From G963667675 sp965249215 (GTDB taxonomy: Bacteria > Chloroflexota > Dehalococcoidia > Lucifugimonadales > UBA3495), in the NCBI GenBank assembly GCA_965249215.1, contig CBDFLN010000002.1, forward strand, positions 1,302,001 to 1,366,000: DNA of 64,000 nucleotides, given 5' to 3'. Shown here piece by piece: positions 1 through 10,100 of the stretch (within the stretch, counting starts at the first letter, position 1; every line of letters starts with the position of its first letter). Below the pieces are notes generated by a model, which saw nothing but the letters and a program-made list of their open reading frames with translations, was not told the origin of the DNA and searched no databases. The position numbers and the translations under genes are program-made.

Positions 1-185
1 CGTAGGGAGTGAAGACCCCAACAATGCGGCCCACCAACCCCTCGGTCTGTAATTGCTTGCTTTCGTCGGCCCCTTCGTTCACTTTCCTTCCAACACTATT
101 TTAGAAGTCACCATCACCAGATGTGCTTTAGTTGATAATTGGCGGCTCTCTTGCTGCCGCGGAGGCGGGCGTAGGACTGCCCCAG
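1..185. other. Left-edge intergenic sequence
   Basis: No convincing gene is seen here. The only open frame (53-328, plus) overlaps the Nudix gene antisense and has no recognisable domain. The stretch is simply the 3' flank of the minus-strand Nudix gene. Confidence 0.5.
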
Positions 186-659
186 CTATTCCTTCGCTTG
201 CTCTGTTACTAGTTCGCCGTCGGTGCCCCACCCTTCCGGCCCGGCATAGTACCGCCGCCCGGTACGCAGGCTGTCCAGGGCATACTTCATTGGCTGGAAT
301 AGCGGTTCAGGCAGGCCTTCCAAATTGAACCAGCCTAAGTCAGAGAACCCCGCCTCCTCCATCGGTCTCGGCTCCTGAGCTCCGATGTCCCCCAGAAATT
401 CTATGTCCACATAGTGCTTCCCGTATGCCACGATGTTGCTGACACACAGAAAGCTGAGCTCTCCAACCACCAGCCCCAACTCCTCCAACGCCTCCCGGCG
501 GGCGCACTCCTCCAACGACTCTCCCCATTCCAGGTGCCCCCCGGCCGAGCCCCACTCCCCTTCGCCGTGCGACCCCTGGCGCCTGGCCAGGAACACCCGG
601 CCGTCCCGGACAATTATCACGCCCACTTCCACTTGCGGCCGCGCCGGCATCCCCGTCAT
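186..659 (-). CDS. Nudix hydrolase (MutT/NUDT15-like)
   Basis: Predicted Nudix-family pyrophosphohydrolase of 157 residues, a normal length for a single-domain member. The Nudix box is complete: GGHLEWGESLEECARREALE continues into ELGL, matching the GX5EX7REUXEEXGU pattern, so a metal-dependent hydrolase of a nucleoside-diphosphate-linked substrate is expected. The N-terminus (VGVIIVRDGRVFLARR) is the usual first strand pair of the fold. Substrate cannot be read from sequence; oxidised or non-canonical nucleotides are common for this subgroup. It is a single minus-strand gene, divergent from the thiolase gene to its right. Confidence 0.88.
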   Translation of the reverse strand: MTGMPARPQVEVGVIIVRDGRVFLARRQGSHGEGEWGSAGGHLEWGESLEECARREALEELGLVVGELSFLCVSNIVAYGKHYVDIEFLGDIGAQEPRPMEEAGFSDLGWFNLEGLPEPLFQPMKYALDSLRTGRRYYAGPEGWGTDGELVTEQAKE

Positions 660-803
660 GAAGCCGAGTATAGCATGGGCCGGGAGAGCCTCCCATTGCG
701 TGCCGAGACGGCGTATACTAGCTGTTCAAACCTGCTGGTATAATTCCAGATAATTCTTCACTCAAGATTCCTGGTACAGCCTTAGCCCGTCGGAGAGATT
801 CAG

Positions 804-2081
804 ATGGTCACAGTCACCAAGAAGCGACGATTGGGAAGACAGGTGTCGATAGTCGGAGCCGGCATGACGCCCTTTGGCGCATTCCAAGACCTCACCAGCC
901 GCGATCTCTTCGCAGCGGCCTTCCAAGACCTGCTGGACCACATGGACCAAGGCATCGACGTGGAAGACATCGAGTGCGGCTACCTGGGCAACTACTCGTC
1001 CGACCTGTTCGAGCGACAGGGCCACACCGCCCCTATCATGGCCGATTGGCTGGGGATGACCCCCGTTCCCGTCACTCGCATCGAAAACGCCTGCGCCAGC
1101 AGCGGCAGCGCCCTGCGCGAGGGTGTCATGGCCATTGCCTCGGGCATGTACGACCTGGTGTTGGTCGGCGGCGTTGAGAAGATGACCAGCCTGCCCACTG
1201 AGGAAGTGACCGACGTCTTGGCGTCTGCCGCCGACGGCCTGTACGAGGTGCCCGCCGGCCTAACCTTCCCAGGTATCTTCGGCGCCATGGCCAAGGCCCA
1301 CATGGACCGCTACGAGACCAGCCTGGACCACCTGCTGAGGGTCGCCGTCAAGAACCACCGCAACGGCGCGCTCAACCCCAAAGCCCAGTTCAACGTCACC
1401 ATCCTGGACCTTATGGAGCGGCGCAAAGCCAGGGCCCTGGAACGGGGCCAGCCGGTACCAGGGTGGCGGGATGAGATGGACTTTCTCAACGACCCTCGGG
1501 CCAATCCCTGGATCGCCTGGCCCTTGCGGCTCTATGACTGCGCGCCGATTAGCGACGGCGCTTCCTGCGTCCTCTTGGCTGCATCAGAGCTGGCGGCCGG
1601 CTTCACCGATAGACCGGTCCATGTCGCCGGTATCGGCCAGGCTTCGGGCCGCCCTCTCCACGACGCCGCGGAACTGACCTCCCTGTCTGCTGCCAAGATA
1701 GCAGCGGCCCAGGCGTATGACATGGCCGGCGTCGCACCGGCGGACATCGACCTGGCCGAAGTGCACGACTGCTTCACCATCGCTGAGATTATCGCCTCCG
1801 AGGACCTGGGTTTCTTTGCCCCCGGCGAAGGGTCCAGGGCAGTGGACGAGGGTAGGACTTCGCTCACTGGAGACCGCCCCATCAACACCTCGGGGGGCTT
1901 GAAGGCCAAGGGCCATCCTGTCGGCGCCTCCGGCGTCGCCCAGGTCATCGAGATATTCCACCAACTCCGGGGCGAGGCAGGCCCCCGCCAGGTCACCAAG
2001 GCTGACCTGGAAGTCGGCCTCACCCACAACGTGGGCGGCACCGGCGGCACCTGCGTGGTCAACATCTTGCGCCGGGGTTAG
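804..2081 (+). CDS. Thiolase (acetyl-CoA acetyltransferase, SCP2-like)
   Basis: A 425-residue thiolase-fold protein expected to catalyse thiolytic cleavage or condensation of acyl-CoA. The nucleophilic Cys lies in NACASSG near residue 98. The C-terminal part holds the GHPVGASG histidine motif and a NVGGTGGTC segment in place of the classic second-Cys CxG loop. This pattern fits the SCP2/lipid-transfer thiolase group rather than biosynthetic PhaA thiolases. ATG 804 follows GGAGAG (792-797) at 6 nt, and a TATAAT element lies at 739-744 with only a weak -35. The DUF35 gene follows 24 bp downstream; such proteins usually accompany this thiolase class as acyl-CoA-binding partners, so the two probably form one enzyme. 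Confidence 0.9.
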   Translation: MVTVTKKRRLGRQVSIVGAGMTPFGAFQDLTSRDLFAAAFQDLLDHMDQGIDVEDIECGYLGNYSSDLFERQGHTAPIMADWLGMTPVPVTRIENACASSGSALREGVMAIASGMYDLVLVGGVEKMTSLPTEEVTDVLASAADGLYEVPAGLTFPGIFGAMAKAHMDRYETSLDHLLRVAVKNHRNGALNPKAQFNVTILDLMERRKARALERGQPVPGWRDEMDFLNDPRANPWIAWPLRLYDCAPISDGASCVLLAASELAAGFTDRPVHVAGIGQASGRPLHDAAELTSLSAAKIAAAQAYDMAGVAPADIDLAEVHDCFTIAEIIASEDLGFFAPGEGSRAVDEGRTSLTGDRPINTSGGLKAKGHPVGASGVAQVIEIFHQLRGEAGPRQVTKADLEVGLTHNVGGTGGTCVVNILRRG

Positions 2082-2105
2082 CCTTCGCCGGGGTTAGGAG
2101 TTAAC

Positions 2106-2522
2106 GTGGCCACTAACGCACAGAAGTTCACCGCAGCCTCTTACCTCGCCTTTCTGAAAGACGAGAACAAGCTCATGGGCGTAAGGTGCCGCGGGTGCGG
2201 CAAGCTGTCGGCTGTGCCCCGGCCCGTTTGCCCTTCGTGCCGCTCCAACGACCTGCAATGGCATGAGTTCAGCGGGCGAGCCGCCCTGGCCGCTTTCACC
2301 TGCATCTCAGCCGCGCCCGCATCCATGGCCAAAAGGGGCTACGGCAGGAACAACCCCTACTGCGCTGCCATAGTAGAACTGGAAGAGGGACCAAGAGTAA
2401 GCGCCCTGGTTGTCGGCGTAGACGGCAATAACCCCCAAAACATCAAAACGGGCATGACCTTGGTCCTCGACACGTCAGACCTGGACCCGGAAAACCCCTC
2501 CCTGACTTTCCGCCCCGCCTGA
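2106..2522 (+). CDS. DUF35 Zn-ribbon/OB-fold acyl-CoA-binding protein
   Basis: A 138-residue protein with an N-terminal rubredoxin-like zinc ribbon (CRGCG near residue 27 and CPSCRS near residue 43) followed by an OB-fold domain, the architecture of the DUF35 family. These proteins associate with SCP2-type thiolases or HMG-CoA synthase and shuttle acyl-CoA substrates between active sites. The gene starts with GTG, 24 bp after the thiolase stop, and is almost certainly co-transcribed with it. Downstream, transcription would run into a long hairpin now split by an insertion sequence. Confidence 0.87.
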   Translation: MATNAQKFTAASYLAFLKDENKLMGVRCRGCGKLSAVPRPVCPSCRSNDLQWHEFSGRAALAAFTCISAAPASMAKRGYGRNNPYCAAIVELEEGPRVSALVVGVDGNNPQNIKTGMTLVLDTSDLDPENPSLTFRPA

Positions 2523-2680
2523 CCCGAAACCCGTATCGTCTCCCCTTACTGGGAAACACCTTGCGACTAAACCTCAAGTCCCTTAGCGGCGCCCACCGAC
2601 CTGCGCATCTGCTCGCGCCAACCCTAGCGCGCTCCAGTCTATCCGTACAGTAAAGCTGCAAAGAGGGGTGCGCCGCTAAG

Positions 2681-4399
2681 CCCGAATCCACCGAAGGACA
2701 CCGATGGACGGCGTGAGGAAAGCGGAAGGGGGGTGAGGGAGCTACAGGGGAAATAGCCTGGGTTCCATTTGGGGTAGGGAGGTCGGCGGACGGTCTTCAT
2801 CGCCGCACAGGGGCCCCTATGGCCGTCTGCAGGAGCTGCGATGCGCGGGATGGCGAGAGAATACGCAGCAGGGAACTCTCTCGGACCGGGCTGGCGCGAG
2901 TCTGCGGGGATCTTCGGTTGTCCGGTGGGTGGGTCGGTCGCCGACGGTGCCGTCAGGCCGGGAGTGGAATGGCTCGCAGCCGGGCCAAGGCGCGGCTGAA
3001 CTTCTCAGCCCAAGGCCAGCGATCCGGAAGATGCAGGGTCAACCGGCGTGCCGAGCGGGTGAGCCGTCCGGCCAGGGAGAAGAACCGCCGCCGGAGGGTC
3101 TTGGTGGTGGCTATCCGCTCTCCCAGACCGATCCGCGCGGTCCAGCGGGCCAGGTTGTGGGCCATCGTCTGGACGGCCAGCCAGGCGCCGTTGGCGGCGA
3201 AGCGGCCCGAGGGGAGATGGTTCAGCCCGACGCCGTACTTGAGGTCGCGTATGGCATTCTCGATCTCGGCGTGGCGGCGATGGTCAGCCTCCAGTTCGAG
3301 CAACTCCCCGTCCCGGTCGGTGATGAACCCGTGATAGCTGTATTTGGCGAAGAGGGCCAACTGGGAACCGGGCGTGGGCTTCACACGCCGGACGATGAGC
3401 CGCACCGGCGCGGCGTCAGGTTCACTCTGGAAGGGAGTGCAGGTGGTCTCGGCCACATCGGCGGCGCCGTCCATCCAGTAGGGAATGGGAGTCCAGGCAT
3501 CCTCGGGTATCGTCTCGATGAGATTGCGCAGGCTCTTGTGCTGGCGGATGGTGATGGAGAAGCGGACATCCATCTTGCGGCAGACGGATACCACGCCATG
3601 AGTGTAGAACCCGCTGTCGGCCCGTAGCGTGAGTCGTCCGTTGGCCCCGGCGTAGCGTACCCGCCCCACCGTCTCCCGCAGAAAGTGGGCGGCGCCCCGG
3701 GCGGTGTTGGCGCGGCCCTCGCGCAGCCGGGACATCAGCACGTCGCCGGTGCCGGCGGCGACGGCCAACAGCGGGTGATAGCCCCGCTTGCCGGTATAGC
3801 CGTGGTGGCGTGCGCCCTCCTTGGCCAGTCCGTAGGTCTCGCAGATGGTGGAGTCCAGGTCAATGGTCAGGGGCCCGTCGCCGGGTCCCGCCCCGGCCTG
3901 CCAAGCCCGGGCCAGCAACTCGCGGCTCACCCGGTCGAGTTGACGGACGTGGCCCCACCGGAAGCTGCGCAGGAAGGTGCCCAGGGTGGATGGCGCCTTG
4001 ACCGTGCCGCCCAGGGTGCAGGCCGTCCCCCCGGTGCGCAACACATCGGCGTCGTCAATGCAGTCGCCCCCAGCCAGCGCAGACGCCACCAGCGTCATCA
4101 TCTTGTCGCTCGTGTTCGCCCGCCCCGGGGCATCGCCCAGGTCGAGGCGCTGCCGGACGAGTTCGGGCAGGCCGAGGTGCCGCGCCAGGGTGGCCGGAAG
4201 GAGCAGCCCGGCATTGGCCACCAAGCGGCGGTCGTCGAAGGTGATTTGGATCCGGTCGGGGTGGTTGCGTGGCAGCATCTATTGGGTGCTCCTTTTCCGG
4301 GGTCGGTTTTTTGCTACAAAACCATTATCCCAGAAGCACAGGAGCACCTTCTTGCCGCTTCAGGACGCTAACCCGACGCCCTCCTTCGGTGGATTCGGG
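2681..4399 (-). mobile_element. ISa copy 1, complete IS1380-family element
   Basis: The 1719-bp element is bounded by perfect 18-bp inverted repeats (CCCGAATCCACCGAAGGA at the left, its complement at the right) and flanked by a 5-bp target duplication CTAAG (2676-2680 and 4400-4404). It carries one transposase gene on the minus strand. A second copy at 55560-57278 is nearly identical: I see two base differences, both in the non-coding left end, and an identical transposase. The near identity points to very recent transposition. Confidence 0.97.
2953..4278 (-). CDS. IS1380-family transposase (ISa copy 1)
   Basis: An intact 441-residue DDE transposase. Likely catalytic acidic residues sit in TIDLDST, LRADSGFY and the AEIENAIRDLKYG block, which is characteristic of IS1380-type enzymes. 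The N-terminal region (VVANAGLLLPATLA-like, here LVANAGLLLPATLA) is also typical. The gene fills most of the IS and is identical in protein sequence to the second copy at 55832-57157. It would cut and join the 18-bp terminal repeats. No frameshift or stop is present, so the element may be active. Confidence 0.95.
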   Translation of the reverse strand: MLPRNHPDRIQITFDDRRLVANAGLLLPATLARHLGLPELVRQRLDLGDAPGRANTSDKMMTLVASALAGGDCIDDADVLRTGGTACTLGGTVKAPSTLGTFLRSFRWGHVRQLDRVSRELLARAWQAGAGPGDGPLTIDLDSTICETYGLAKEGARHHGYTGKRGYHPLLAVAAGTGDVLMSRLREGRANTARGAAHFLRETVGRVRYAGANGRLTLRADSGFYTHGVVSVCRKMDVRFSITIRQHKSLRNLIETIPEDAWTPIPYWMDGAADVAETTCTPFQSEPDAAPVRLIVRRVKPTPGSQLALFAKYSYHGFITDRDGELLELEADHRRHAEIENAIRDLKYGVGLNHLPSGRFAANGAWLAVQTMAHNLARWTARIGLGERIATTKTLRRRFFSLAGRLTRSARRLTLHLPDRWPWAEKFSRALARLRAIPLPA

Positions 4400-4453
4400 C
4401 TAAGCGGCGCACCCCTCTTTGCACTCTTGGGGCGGGTGGGCGGGAAATCTAAA

Positions 4454-4882
4454 CTAGTCCAGTCCCCTAGTCCCCACCCAGCCGGTCTCCGAGACGTCGA
4501 TAATCACCCCGTCAGGCCCGCTGTACTTCACTTCCACGTTGGCCTTGCGGTGCTGGCCCATCCCAATGTTTAGGGCCTGGTTGATATCGTCCCGGGGCTG
4601 CGCCCTGGCGGCCTCCATCTTCTTGGCTATCTCCTCCAGGCTCTCCACTTCAAAGCCAATGTGATGTATGCCGCTGTAGTCCACGCCCCGCTCGGCGCCC
4701 GCCGCCTGGTCGCTCTTGAAGTCCAGGATGGCCATATTGATGTTTCCGTCGCTGAGAAAGACGCCCTTGGCTGTGGGGCCGTCTATCTCGGCCACTTGTC
4801 TCAGGCCGAACACCTCCTGGTAAAACTGGGCCGTCTTTTTCGAGTCCTGGGTAGCAATAGCTATGTGCCTTATCTGTGCCAT
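4454..4882 (-). CDS. VOC-family (glyoxalase/dioxygenase-like) protein
   Basis: A 142-residue single VOC-domain protein. It begins MAQIRHIAIATQD, has the FYQEVFGL helix and the GIHHIGFEVESLEE strand, giving the paired beta-alpha-beta-beta-beta modules of glyoxalase I, methylmalonyl-CoA epimerase and extradiol dioxygenases. Candidate metal ligands are the early His (residue 6), the HHIGFEV His and a late Glu or Asp, but the exact activity cannot be assigned. The next minus-strand gene upstream encodes a TPP enzyme subunit, 72 bp away, so the two may be co-transcribed. Confidence 0.85.
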   Translation of the reverse strand: MAQIRHIAIATQDSKKTAQFYQEVFGLRQVAEIDGPTAKGVFLSDGNINMAILDFKSDQAAGAERGVDYSGIHHIGFEVESLEEIAKKMEAARAQPRDDINQALNIGMGQHRKANVEVKYSGPDGVIIDVSETGWVGTRGLD

Positions 4883-4954
4883 ATCTTGCCTCTCCTATCT
4901 TTGACGCGCTCCCGGTCTGTTGTCCCGGATTTGGCCCAAAGTCCCTTGCATGTG

Positions 4955-5539
4955 CTATTCACCAGCCAAGTCTAGTTTCAGGTCGGCAATCATTTGCGGC
5001 ACTGGCGGCATGCCCCAGCTTTCAAACGCCACTCGGTCCTCCCGAGACCTGGGATTGGGCACTGTCTTCACGCAAATCATCACTGGCCCAGGCTGGTCTA
5101 GCGCCGCCTCGGCTTGTTGGGAGAATTCCTCCAGATCGTCGAAATCATAGACAGCCGCGTATCCCGCGCTCTTGGCCAGGCCCGTGAATGAAATCTTGTC
5201 CTTGCAGAGGATGGGCTGGCCCCCGGTTGTGGCATACATCCCGTTCTCCAGCACGAAGTGGTACAGATTCCGGGGCTGCTGCTCGCCTACTGTCACCAGG
5301 GTCCCCAAATTCATCTCCAGGCTGCCGTCTCCATCGAATACTATCACCTTGGTATCGGGTTGAGACAAAGCCAAGCCAAGGGCCAGGGATGAACCCTTTC
5401 CCATGACGTCCGCAGTGACGTCTCTCTTCTTGTTGGTGCTGATGTTGGGCCACGCTCTCGTCGCCCTTTCCTCGGGAATCACTACGGCGTCGCCCCGGTA
5501 CTTCTGCACCACTTCCATCATATCTTCTTGTGTGATCAT
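4955..5539 (-). CDS. TPP-dependent decarboxylase subunit, sulfopyruvate/phosphonopyruvate type
   Basis: A 194-residue protein matching the C-terminal, thiamine-diphosphate-binding domain of 2-oxoacid decarboxylases. The TPP motif is visible as FDGDGSLEMNLGTL near residue 80, followed by VLENGMYATTGGQP, a pattern also found in sulfopyruvate decarboxylase beta (ComE) and phosphonopyruvate decarboxylase. Only this half is present; enzymes of this type need a PYR-domain partner, either fused or separate, and none is encoded next to it. Either the partner is elsewhere or the protein has another role. Moderate confidence in the subfamily. Confidence 0.75.
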   Translation of the reverse strand: MITQEDMMEVVQKYRGDAVVIPEERATRAWPNISTNKKRDVTADVMGKGSSLALGLALSQPDTKVIVFDGDGSLEMNLGTLVTVGEQQPRNLYHFVLENGMYATTGGQPILCKDKISFTGLAKSAGYAAVYDFDDLEEFSQQAEAALDQPGPVMICVKTVPNPRSREDRVAFESWGMPPVPQMIADLKLDLAGE

Positions 5540-5725
5540 TGCGCCCCCATCAAGTTAGACCCAGGAACATCATTCCCCGGTCGTCCGGGTCGAAACTGCG
5601 TTCACTATGTCTATTGTGTTGCTGGCAGCCTGCTGGGACGGGCCGCTGGGCGAACCGGTGTTATCCAAGAATACACTAGAGTGGGGATAGGAAGCTAGGT
5701 TGCGAGCAGGAAGCGCCTCGTCTCT

Positions 5726-7186
5726 CTACTGCCGGACCGCAGTCGACCTGGGCAGGTCGGACCGCCCCATGAGGTACTCGTCCACCCCGCGGGCGGCATC
5801 CCGGCCCTCGGCGATGGCCCAAACCACCAGCGACTGCCCCCGGGCGGCGTCTCCCGCGGCGAAAACCCCCGGCACACTGGTCATCTTGTTCGCGTCCGCC
5901 TTGATGTTGCCCCGGCCGTCCAGCTCCACTCCCAACTTGCTCAACAGGCCGTCGTGTTCCGGGTGCAGAAAACCCATGGCCAGCAGCACCAGGTCGGCTT
6001 CGATGACGAACTCGCTGTCCGGCACTTCCTGCATCTCCGGCCGGCCGTTGTTTCCCGCTGGGCTCCAGTCCACCCGGACGGCATTCAGCCTCTGTACCTT
6101 GCCGTCGCTCCCGGTGAGACTCTTGGTCAAAATGTTGTAGTCTCGCACCCCTCCCTCTTCGTGAGCCGCGCTGGTGCGTAAAATTAGCGGCCACTGGGGC
6201 CAGGGATTGCTGGGACTTCTTTCAGCCGGAGGCTCGGGCAGCAATTCCAGTTGGTGCACTATCTCTGCCCCCTGCCGGTGTGCGGTGCCCAGGCAGTCGG
6301 CCCCGGTGTCCCCGCCGCCCAGGATAACCACCGCCTTGCCTTCGGCCGTAATCTGCTGGGAGGGCTCGATTTCATGGCCGGCCAGAGCCCTGTTCTGCTG
6401 GGTCAGGAATTCCATGGCCAAGTGCACGCCGTCCAACTCCCGCCCCGGCACCGGAAGCTCCCGGGCCTGCGTTGACCCGCAGGCGAGGCAAATGGCGTCA
6501 AAGTTGGACAGCAGGTCTTCTACCGAATAATCGACGCCCGCGTTTACGCCGGTAACAAAAGTGACCCCTTCTTCAGCAAGCTGGTTGACCCTGCGCTGCA
6601 ATATCTCCTTGTCGAGCTTGAAATCTGGTATCCCCAAGGCCAAAAGCCCGCCTATGCGTTCGTCCCGTTCCATAACGGTGACTTCATGGCCTGCACGGTT
6701 AAGCTGCTGGGCCGCCGCCAGGCCGGCTGGGCCCGAGCCCACCACCGCAACCTTCTTCCCGGTCCGTACCGCAGGAGGCTGCGGCTTGATCCATCCTTCT
6801 TCGAATCCCCGGTCGGCGATCGCCTTTTCGATGTACTCAATAGTCACCGGATCCGAGTTGATGTTCAGGACGCAGGAGGCCTCGCATGGCGCCGGGCAGA
6901 TACGGCCGGTGAATTCAGGGAAATTGTTGGTGGTCGAAAGCACCGCAAGGGCCTGCTGCCAGTTGCCCTGGTACACCTGGTGGTTGAACTCCGGGATTAC
7001 GTTTCCCAAGGGACAGCCCATGTGGCAGAAAGGCACGGCGCAGTCCATGCACCGGGACCCCTGCTCCTTCGCATGGCTCTCCGGCCAAGGTTGGTAGAAC
7101 TCTCGGAAGTCCGACTTTCTCTCGGGCACCGGCCGCCGTTCGGGTGGCTTTCGGTCGGAGTCCATGAATCCGGTGGGTTTACCCAT
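5726..7186 (-). CDS. gltD: Glutamate synthase small (beta) subunit
   Basis: A 486-residue NADPH-dependent glutamate synthase small subunit that passes electrons from NADPH through FAD and Fe-S clusters to the large subunit. The N-terminal cysteine-rich region has CMDCAVPFCHMGCP near residue 46 and CPAPCEASC near residue 97, the ligands of two [4Fe-4S] clusters. Two dinucleotide-binding folds follow, VAVVGSGPAGLAAA near residue 149 and VVILGGGDTGADC near residue 289. The length is normal. Its start overlaps the end of gltB by 8 bp, indicating translational coupling. Confidence 0.96.
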   Translation of the reverse strand: MGKPTGFMDSDRKPPERRPVPERKSDFREFYQPWPESHAKEQGSRCMDCAVPFCHMGCPLGNVIPEFNHQVYQGNWQQALAVLSTTNNFPEFTGRICPAPCEASCVLNINSDPVTIEYIEKAIADRGFEEGWIKPQPPAVRTGKKVAVVGSGPAGLAAAQQLNRAGHEVTVMERDERIGGLLALGIPDFKLDKEILQRRVNQLAEEGVTFVTGVNAGVDYSVEDLLSNFDAICLACGSTQARELPVPGRELDGVHLAMEFLTQQNRALAGHEIEPSQQITAEGKAVVILGGGDTGADCLGTAHRQGAEIVHQLELLPEPPAERSPSNPWPQWPLILRTSAAHEEGGVRDYNILTKSLTGSDGKVQRLNAVRVDWSPAGNNGRPEMQEVPDSEFVIEADLVLLAMGFLHPEHDGLLSKLGVELDGRGNIKADANKMTSVPGVFAAGDAARGQSLVVWAIAEGRDAARGVDEYLMGRSDLPRSTAVRQ

Positions 7187-10100
7187 TGGAAACGGCTCCC
7201 ACCTCCGTTTTCTCTCCAGACGCTTCCCTGAGCTTTCTTTCTTCCAGCACCCGGCGGTAGTCCCGGGGCATGACTTTCTTGAATCGCCGCAGCGACTCGG
7301 CCCATTGTCCCAATATCCGCTGAGCGGAGCTGGAACCGGTAAGGGTCAAATGGTCCTGGATCATGCCCTTCAGCATGTCTGCGTCTTCCGGATCTTTCAC
7401 TTGTTCCAGGTCGGCCAGGCCGGGGTTGAAACGAACGTCAAAGTCCCCGTCTTCGTCGTATACGAACGCTACCCCGCCGCTCATTCCGGCGCCGAAGTTG
7501 CGCCCCGTCTTGCCCAGCACCACCACCGCGCCGCCGGTCATGTACTCGCATCCGTGGTCGCCCACGCTTTCCACCACGGCCTGCACACCGCTGTTCCGCA
7601 CGCAGAAGCGCTCTCCGGCAATGCCCCTGATGTGCACTCGGCCTCCTGTGGCCCCGTACAACACCACGTTGCCCACGATGACGTTTTCCTCCGGCACGAA
7701 ACCGGCGTCCGGCGGCGGACAGACAACGATGCGGCCTCCGGTCATGCCCTTGCCCATGTAATCGTTGGTGTCCCCCTCCAACCGTATGTCGATCCCCTTG
7801 GCTAAAAATGCTCCAAAGCTCTGGCCTGCCGAGCCGCTGAAGTGGACCTTGATTGTCTCAGGAGGCAAGCCTTCTTCCCCGTACTGCTTGGATACCCGGC
7901 CGCTCAGCATCGCGCCGACCGTCCGGTTCGAATTGCTTATGGGCAACCGGATTTCCACCGGCTGCTTGCCTTCCAATGCCGGCTGTGCCAGGGCAATGAG
8001 TTGATGGTCCAACGCCCTGTCCAAGCCGTGGTCTTGCTCTTCCGAGCAGAAATTTGCCGGGCCGTATGCCCAGCCATCTTCTCTGTAAAGGAGCTTGGAG
8101 AGGTCCAGCCCCTGGGCCTTCCAGTGGTCCGTGGCTTTGCGGGCGTCCAACACGTCTACCCGGCCCACCATCTCCTCCACCGTCCGGAATCCCAGATCGG
8201 CCATAATCTGCCGCATCTCTTCCGCTATAAACATGAAGTAGTTGATCAGGTATTCCGGGCGGCCGCTGAACTTCATCCGCAGCTCCGGGTCCTGCGTCGC
8301 CACTCCCACGGAACAGGTTCCCAGGTGGCACTTGCGCAGCATGATGCAGCCGGAAACGATTAGCGCCGCCGTGGCGTAGCCGAACTCCTCGGCTCCCAGT
8401 AGAGCCGCTATGGCCGCATCCCGGCCCGTCTTTAGCTGCCCGTCGGTCTGCACCGCTATGCGGCTTCGCAGCCTGTTGGCCACCAACACCTGCTGCGTTT
8501 CAGCAATCCCCAGTTCCCAGGGGAGTCCGGCGTGCTTTATCGACGTCTCCGGCGAGTTGCCGGTGCCGCCGTCATGGCCGCTGATTAGCACCACGTCGGC
8601 GTGGGCTTTCGCCACCCCGGCCGCTATGGTCCCCACGCCCACTTCCGCCACCAGTTTCACGTGTATCCTGGCATCTGGATTGATGTTCTTCAAGTCATGT
8701 ATCAGTTGGGCCAGGTCTTCGATTGAATATATGTCGTGGTGCGGCGGCGGCGAGATTAGCTCCACCCCGGGCGTCGTGCGGCGAATCCAACCGATGTAGT
8801 CATCGACTTTGTGGCCGGACAATTGGCCGCCTTCTCCCGGCTTTGAACCCTGGGCCATCTTGATTTGCAAATCAGTAGCATTGACCAGGTAATTGGCCGT
8901 AACGCCAAACCGCCCCGATGCCACCTGCTTGACCGCACTGCTGCGCGAGTCTCCATTGGAGTCCGGCTGGTAACGCCGGTAGTCTTCTCCGCCTTCTCCC
9001 GTGTTGCTCCGGGCGCCCATCCGGTTCATGGCTATGGCCATCGTTTCGTGGGCCTCTTTGCTGATGGACCCCAGGGAGACAGCCCCGGTGGCGAACCGCT
9101 TCACGATCTCCGATGCAGGCTCCACCTCGTCCAGGGCTACCGGCGTCACCGTTTTCTTGAACTCCAGCAGCCCCCGCAACGTCGCCATTTTCCGGCTCTG
9201 GTCGTTCACCAGCCTGGCAAACTCCTGGTAGAGTTCCCGGTCGCCCGCCCGCGTCGAGTCCTGGAGCTTGGCGATGATTTCCGGGTTCCACTGGTGGAAC
9301 TCCCCGTGGACGCGCCACTGGTAAGCCCCGCCGAAATCCAACTCCGGCTCGCCTGCAACCTGTGGGGAGCCAAAGGCCGCCCTGTGCCGTTGCAATACCT
9401 CGGCTTCTACCGAGTCCAGCCCGATTCCTTCGACCCGGCTAGGCGTCCAGGTGAAATACTGGTCGATTAGCTCCGAGTTCAGCCCAACCGCCTCGAAGAT
9501 TTGCGCCCCGCGATAGCTTTGCACCGTAGAAATGCCCATCTTGGACATCACCTTCAGTACACCCTTTTCGCTGGCCTTGATGAAGTTCTTCTCCGCGTAG
9601 TCCGGCTTGGTGCCGTTCAATTCCCCCGCCTCGGCCAATTCCCTGGCCGAAGCCAGCGCCAGGTACGGGTGCACCGCTCCGGCGCCGTATCCGATGAGCA
9701 CCGAGAAGTGGTGCACTTCCCTGGGCTCCCCGGAGTCGATCACCAACCCCGCTTTGGTGCGGCTGCCCTCTCGTATTAGGTGGTGGTGAACGGCCGACGT
9801 GGCCAGCAGGCTGGGAATGGGCGCCCGCTTCCCGTCCACTCCCCGGTCGGACAGAACGATTATTGAGTAGCCGTCCCGTATGCCTTGTGACGCCTCGGCG
9901 CACAACCGGTCCAAGCCCGCTTTCAGGGCGCCAGGGCCGCCGTCGGCATCGAACAGCGCCGACAGGGTAGCGCACCGCACTTCGCCCGCGTCGATTTGCT
10001 GGATTTTTTCCAGCTCCTCGCCGCCGATAATGGGCGATTTCAACTTCAGTTGGTGGCAGTGCCTTGGCGTCTCCTCGAACAGGTTCTGTTCGCTGCCTAT

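Larger units (their letters stand above)
2657..4423. repeat. Perfect 19-bp hairpin split by ISa insertion
   Basis: The left arm is 2657-2675 and the right arm 4405-4423; each is the exact reverse complement of the other. With the IS and one CTAAG copy removed they close on a 5-nt CTAAG loop. It lay between two convergent genes (DUF35 and the VOC gene), as expected for a bidirectional terminator or REP-like palindrome. No T-run follows either arm, so canonical intrinsic termination is doubtful. Confidence 0.85.

Noticed and set aside
2657..2680. Canonical intrinsic terminator before ISa
   Set aside because: The hairpin is strong but no T-run follows either arm, so I list it only as a split palindrome.
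3685..4371. 228-codon open frame antisense to the ISa transposase
   Set aside because: It appears in both IS copies only because the DNA is identical. No domain or ribosome-binding site; shadow of the transposase.
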